Source of the DNA: Camelus bactrianus
Taxonomy: Eukaryota; Chordata; Mammalia; Artiodactyla; Camelidae
Assembly (NCBI RefSeq): GCF_048773025.1
Contig: NC_133544.1
Location: 76,979,001-77,043,000 of the forward strand
Reading direction: 5' to 3'
DNA length: 64,000 nucleotides
In this document: in pieces, positions 58,716 to 64,000 of the stretch
Position numbering within the stretch: position 1 is the first letter of the stretch
Layout: the number at the start of each line of letters is the position of its first letter
Position numbers and translations under genes: made by a program
Notes under the pieces: model-generated
What the model was told of the DNA's origin: nothing
Database searches by the model: none
What the model saw: only the letters and a program-made list of their open reading frames with translations

Positions 58716-59654
58716 GTTTTCTATGTTTCTGTGTGTAAAACACAGAAGACTGATGTGTGGGTAATTATCACACTGAAACAAATAAATCAAGGTCACTAGT
58801 CAGTTTCTGATAGGCTTTTCCTCTGTTTTACTTACTTTTTCTCCTCCCCTGTAGTCTTCTTCCTTACAAAGTGAGTCTTGTTGCTTCACTTTTACGAAGT
58901 AGGCACGTTGAAAAGAAAAGGCCTGGTCACCTTTCCCCCCCCCCCCATCCTCCTTCTCTTCCTCATTCTCTTCCCCACCTCACCCCTCTTTCCCCCTTGT
59001 CTTTTTCTCAGTAGCTTATTTGGTTGAAATTCCCACGTTTAGCCCTTGAAATCCTTCAAGCTAAGAATCTCCCAACCTGGTCTTCCACTCACATGAATGA
59101 CCCTGACCTACCATCTTCTTTACTGGTACTAAAACCTCCTTCTCAGCTCACCTGAACTGGCTAGTCTTAACCAATCTTCCTTTCTTTCTAGTTCTCTAGC
59201 TTCTAAATTCTCTCTTTATCGTATTCCTGTCTTAGTCAGATCTCTGCTAGGACTTGCTCTTCTAGCTAGTCACCGCCCAACAAACAACCCCTGTTTGTTT
59301 TTATGCATTAGTGTCACTAAAATCCACTTTTCATCACCATTACTCCCACTTTTTCCAAGCAGGGATACTTTTAAATTTACAGTTATTTGAAGAGATGAAA
59401 TTTGTTGCTTGTACTTTCCAGAATTGGCCATTCACTACGCTTCTATATATCTAATTCATAATTATTTTTCTTTCTTACATAGAAAAATTCTTCTATTTCT
59501 TATTACATGAAGCAGTCCCCCACAGCAGTTTATCCCTTCAGGAGATGTCAGAACAAGAAATATTTCCTAATTCTTATCCTGCATTCATTGTTTCCAAAAA
59601 ACTGTCTGAGAGTAACCCATAAGCTAGACAGAAATTAGAACCTTACTTTGGCAA
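58716..59654. other. Unassigned; C/T-rich low complexity
   Basis: A run of 12 C at 58935-58946 opens a pyrimidine-rich stretch to about 59010. No gene or transposon recognised. Confidence 0.45.
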
Positions 59655-62600
59655 TTCTTTTTTTTTTAACGTAAAATTCATGTAAAGTAAAATTCACCAT
59701 TTTAGCCATTTAACTGTATACATTTCAGTGGCTTTTAGTATATTCACAATGCTGTATAAACATCACCACTATCTAAGTCCAGAACATTTCCATCACCCCA
59801 ATAAGAAACCTCATGACCGTTAGCTGGCAGTCCCAATTTCCTCCTCCTTCTAGCTGCTGGAAATCTCTGAAATCTACCTCTTGTCTCTGATTTGCCTTTC
59901 CTGGACATTTCATTTAAATAGAACATACAAGGGGTGGCCTTTTCTGTCTGGGTATTTTTATTTAGTAGAGTGTTTTAAAAGTTTACCTCTGTTTTAGCAT
60001 GTATCAGTATCTCAGTCTTTTCATGGCTACATAATTTTTCACTATAAGGATGTGCCACATATTACTTACCCACTCGTCAGTTGACGAACATTTAAGATGT
60101 TTCTGCCTTTTAGCTGTAATGAATAGTGCTGTTGCAAACACATTGGTGAAGTTTTTGTGTGAACAATTCTCTTGAGTATATATCTGGGGATAGAATTTTT
60201 TGGTTTTATGGTAACTTCATGCTGAAATTTTTGAGAACCTGTCAAACTATCCCATAGAAGCTGTTACGTTTTACATTCCCATCAGCAGTGTATGAGAGTT
60301 GTAATTTATCCACATCCTCTCTAGCCCTTGTTATTTTATTATTTTTTTATTATAGCTAATACAGTGGTTATGAAGTGGTATCTTATTATACCTTTGGTTT
60401 GAATTTCTGTAATGAATAATAATATAGATCATTTGTTCATGTGTTTATTTGCCATTTGTGTATATTGTTGGGAGAAATGACTGTCCAAGTCCTTTGTCAG
60501 TTTTTTAATTGGATTGTTTTTGTTGTTGAATTGTCAGAGTTCTTTATATATTCTGGATGCTTATCAGAAACATCATATGTTATATAAACATATATATCAT
60601 CTGTGCAAATATTTTCTCCCATTCTGTGGGCTGTGTCTTTACTTTCTTCATTGTGTTCTTTGACATATAAAAAATTAATTTTGATGAGGTCCAAGCTATT
60701 AATTCTTTTATTTTGTTGCAGGTGTCACATTTAAGAAACCATTTTCTGATCGAGCTCACAAATATTTATACCTGTGTTTCTTTCTTTATACTGTTAGCTG
60801 TTACATTTAGGTCTTTAGTTTATTTTAAATTAATTTTTGTATATGGTTTGAGATGGTGATCCAAATTCATACTTCTACATGTGGATATTTGTAGCACCAT
60901 TTGTTGAAAAGTCTATTTTTTCCTAAAAGAATGGTCTTGACACACTTTATTGAAAATCAGTTGACCATACACTGGACTTTTATTTCTGGACTCTCAATTT
61001 TATTCCATTAATATCTTTATCTATACACTTTGTCTATACTTATGCCAGTACCACACTGTTTTGATCCCTGTACCTTTGTATTAAGTTATGAAATGAGGAA
61101 GTGTGGGAGTGTCCCAACTTTGTTTTTTATTTTCAAGATTATTTTGGCTTTTGGGTCCTTTTGAATTTCCATATGAATTTTAGGATCATCTTGCCCATTT
61201 TTTAAAGAGGCAGTTAAAATTTTGATAGTGATCGCTTTTGTAAATCACTTTAGAGAGTAATGCCATCTTAGTAATACTGAATTTTTCAATCTGTGAACAT
61301 GGGGTGTTTTTCCATTTGTTTAAGTCTTCTTTACTTTCTTTCTACATGTTTTACAGTTTTTACAGAAACAGAGATCATCTTAATTTAATTTTCAGACTGT
61401 CCATTGAAGGTGTAAAGAAATACAATAGAGTTTCGCTTATTTGATATTATATCCTGCAACTTTACTGAATTCTTTTATGAGTTCTCACAGTGTTTGTATA
61501 TGTGTGTGTATGTATTCTTTAGAATTTCCTCTATAAAATATCATATCTGCAAATAAAGGTAGTTTTATTCTTCATTTCCAATTGTTTTGTATGCCTTTTA
61601 TTTTCCTTCCTATAATCACCCTAGTTAGAACTCCCTGTACAGTGGTGAATAGAAGTGGCTACAGCAGATATCCTTGACTTGTTCTTAATATTAGAGGGAT
61701 GTGTCCAGTGTTTCACAATTAAGTATGATGTTAGCTATGTGTTTTGTCTAGATGTCTTTTATCAGGTTAAGGACTTTCCCTTCTATGCCTAGTTCTTTTT
61801 ATTTTTGTTGTGAAAGCGTGTTGTATATTGCTAAGTGCTCTGCTACAACTACAAAGATGATCATGTGGTTTTGTTTTCTTAATTCTATTAATATGATTTA
61901 TTACATTGATTGATCTTCATATATTGAACCAAAACTTCATTCCTGGTATAAATCCCAATTAGTCATGGTGTGTAATCCCTTTAATGATGCTTGATTCATC
62001 TTGTTAACTTTTTTTTTTTTTGTATCTATATTCACAAAGGACATTAATATGTAGGTATTTGTCTCCTGTGATTTCTTTGTCTGACATTGGTGTCAGAGTA
62101 ACACTGGCCTTGTAGACAGAGTTGGGCAGTATTCTCTTCCCTTTTTTTTTTATGGAAGAGTTTCAGGAAGATTTGTGTTAATTTTTAAAAAAATATTTCA
62201 TAGAATTCACCAGTGAAATCATCTGAAAAGAAAATCCTAGCATTTTCCATGAAGTTTTCAAATTACTATGTCCATCTCTTTACTTGTTACATGTCTGTTC
62301 AGATTTTCTATTTCTTTTTGAGTTAGTTTTGGTGGTTTGTGTATTTTTAAGACTTGTCCATTTCACCCAAGTTATCCAGTTTGTTGGTATACAGTTTGCT
62401 CATAGTTTTCTCTTACATATACATTTAAATTTCTGTATAAATCAGTAGTAACATCCTTACTTTAATTCCTTGTTTTAATAATTTGGTTGTTCTGATTTTT
62501 TCCTAGGTCCGTCTAACTAAACATTTGTCAATTTTGTTGATCTGTTCAAAGAACCAACTTTTGGTTTAATTGATTTTATCTGTTGTTTTTCTGTCCTTTG

Positions 62601-63505
62601 TTTCTGTGTTCTAATCTTAATTTATTCCTTCCCTCTGCTAGCTTTGGGTTCAGTTTGCTCTTATTCTTCTAGTTTCTTAAGATAGATGATTATGTTATTG
62701 ATTTGAGATATTTCTCATATTTTGTAGTAGGCATTAGCAGCTGTAAATTTCCCTCTGAACACTACATCCCATAATTTTTTAAAAGTTGTGTTTTGATTTT
62801 ATTATCTCAAAGTATTTTCTGTTTTTCCTTGTGATTTCTTCTTTGACTCATTAGTTATTAAGAGATACTTGTTTTCTATAAATTGGTGAATTTTTCATAT
62901 TTACTTCTTATTGATTTCTAATTTTATTCCATTGTGGTCAGGCAATATACTTTATATGATTTCACTATTTTTTAGTTCACTGAGACTTATTTTGTGGTCT
63001 AAAATATGGTCTATCCCAGAGAATGTTCCATATGTGCTTGGCAAGAATGTCTAGTCTTCTGTTGTTGGATGGAATATTCTATAGATGTCTGTTAAGTCTA
63101 GTTGGCTTACAGTGTTGTCCAAATCTTCTATTTCCTGCCTGATCATCTGTCTAGTTATTTTATCTATAACTGAAATTGAGATATTAAAGTCTCTCACTAT
63201 TATTGTTGAACTGTCTTTTCCACTACTCATTTCTGTCAGTTTTCATTTTATGTATTTTGGGGCTCATGATTAAGTGCATATAAGTTCATAATTTTTGTAT
63301 CTTCTTGAAGGATTAACCATTGTATCATTAGACACTGACCCTTTTTGTCTTGCGTAAGAATTTCTGTCTTAAAGTCTATTTTGTATAGCTACTTCAGTCT
63401 TTTTTTTGGCTACTGTTTGCACGGATTATCTTTCCCAAACTTTTACTTCTAATTAATTTATGTTTGTGAATCTAAAGTGAGTCTCTATTCAACAGCATTT
63501 AGTTG
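59655..63505 (-). mobile_element. L1M LINE, antisense: 3' UTR and most of ORF2
   Basis: 3' UTR at 59655-60440 ('aaattcaccattttagccat', 'gtccagaacatttccatcac', 'tcctggacatttcatttaaa', 'ttcatggctacataattttt'), then ORF2 read backwards: 'tttctcccattctgtgggct' (60612 on), 'ccatttgttgaaaagtctat', 'tttgatccctgtacctttgt', the RT-domain segments around 61640-61960, and the N-terminal endonuclease region to about 63490 ('agtctctcactattattgtt', 'gagtctctattcaacagcat'). It lacks ORF1 and the 5' UTR. Many indels; no frame longer than about 65 codons. Confidence 0.92.
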
Positions 63506-63605
63506 GATCTTAGAGAAATGACCAATTCCAGGGCTGGGACAGAGCAAGTACAAGATAAGCCTGGAACGTCTTGTGCTAGGAAGCAGAAAAGGGCTCCTAA
63601 TACGT
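63506..63605. other. Unclassified ~100-bp segment between two L1s
   Basis: Sequence with 'aattccagggctgggacaga', 'agataagcctggaacgtctt' and 'gtgctaggaagcagaaaagg' is not L1-like and is GC-richer than its flanks. It may be a separate small element or a piece of a retroposed RNA. Not identified. Confidence 0.4.
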
Positions 63606-64000
63606 ATAGTACCTTTATTAGACTTGATAAACCAATATCAATGCATTATTATTAACTAAAGTTCATAACAGTTTACCTTATGGTTATTTTTTTGTGTTGT
63701 ACAAATGTGTTTTGAAAAATGCATAATGTCAGTGTAACTATTCTGTATTATCTGCCAGACTGTCTTCCAAATTGACTGTAACATTTTGTATTTCTATCAG
63801 TAATGAATGAGAGTTCCCATTGCTCCACATTCTCACTAACATTTGGTCTTATCAGTGTTTTGTATTTTATCCATTTTAATGAGTGAGTAGTGATGTCTTG
63901 TTTTAGTTTGCAATTTCCTATTGGTATATGGTGCTGAGCATCTTTTCATATGATCATTTGCTATCTAATCTGCATATCTTCTTTGGTGAGATGTTCGTTC
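63606..64000 (-). mobile_element. Second L1M, antisense, 3' UTR (runs off window)
   Basis: Antisense L1 tail: 'cattattattaactaaagtt', 'tattctgtattatctgccag', 'gagagttcccattgctccac', 'attctcactaacatttggtc' and 'ctattggtatatggtgctga'. It is a second, separate element because it restarts at the 3' UTR after the previous L1 has reached the ORF2 endonuclease. Truncated by the window edge. Confidence 0.85.

Noticed and set aside
1-64000. A new multi-gene biological system
   Set aside because: No cluster of real coding sequences exists in this window. It is one promoter-like island, unique DNA and transposon fossils.

Overview
This is a stretch of mammalian nuclear DNA. It is AT-rich, full of diverged interspersed repeats, and has one CpG island and no open reading frame that looks like a conserved protein. 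It most likely comes from a camelid. A tRNA-derived SINE at 42642-42754, with a perfect 14-bp target-site duplication, has the body I associate with camelid tRNA-Ala-type (vic-1-like) SINEs. A relatively young 5'-truncated L1 at 55365-56512 has a 3' UTR of cetartiodactyl type. Species and chromosome cannot be fixed from the sequence alone.

Layout. 1-13.7 kb is mostly repeat debris: old L1 pieces in both orientations, L2, MIR, MaLR-type LTR fossils, a palindromic MITE and two small tandem duplications. 13.75-15.08 kb is a GC-rich CpG island, the only promoter-like region. It has a GC box upstream, an E-box and an excellent 5' splice site (GTAAGT at 14280), so it probably holds the 5' UTR exon of a plus-strand gene or lncRNA; the minus strand cannot be excluded. 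15.1-35 kb is largely repeat-poor, as expected of a long intron or a gene-poor regulatory region. It contains a CTCF-like motif at 25.43 kb, candidate conserved non-coding blocks near 19.6-20.0 and 31.4-31.9 kb, and scattered MIR and L2 pieces.

35.6-37.3 kb is the oddest part. A MIR runs directly into a ~715-bp compound CTG/CTA trinucleotide array that repeatedly switches into its own reverse complement at ACTAGT palindromes. A processed, decayed fibrillarin (FBL) retrocopy with an internal A-run of 26 follows at once. 37.3-55 kb holds more MIR and L1 pieces, nested hAT MITEs, the camelid-type SINE, further candidate enhancer blocks (43.7-45.0 kb) and a 175-bp retroposed transcript end with a 12-bp target-site duplication. 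55.3-64 kb is dominated by antisense L1s, including a ~3.85-kb piece with most of ORF2, and a second L1 begins at the right edge.

I found no gene cluster, CRISPR array or new multi-gene system. The open frames over 60 codons are chance frames, L1 or L2 remnants, frames from the trinucleotide array, or GC-rich frames in the CpG island. Repeat family names come from remembered consensus sequences, not a database search, and most boundaries are good to roughly 10-40 bases.
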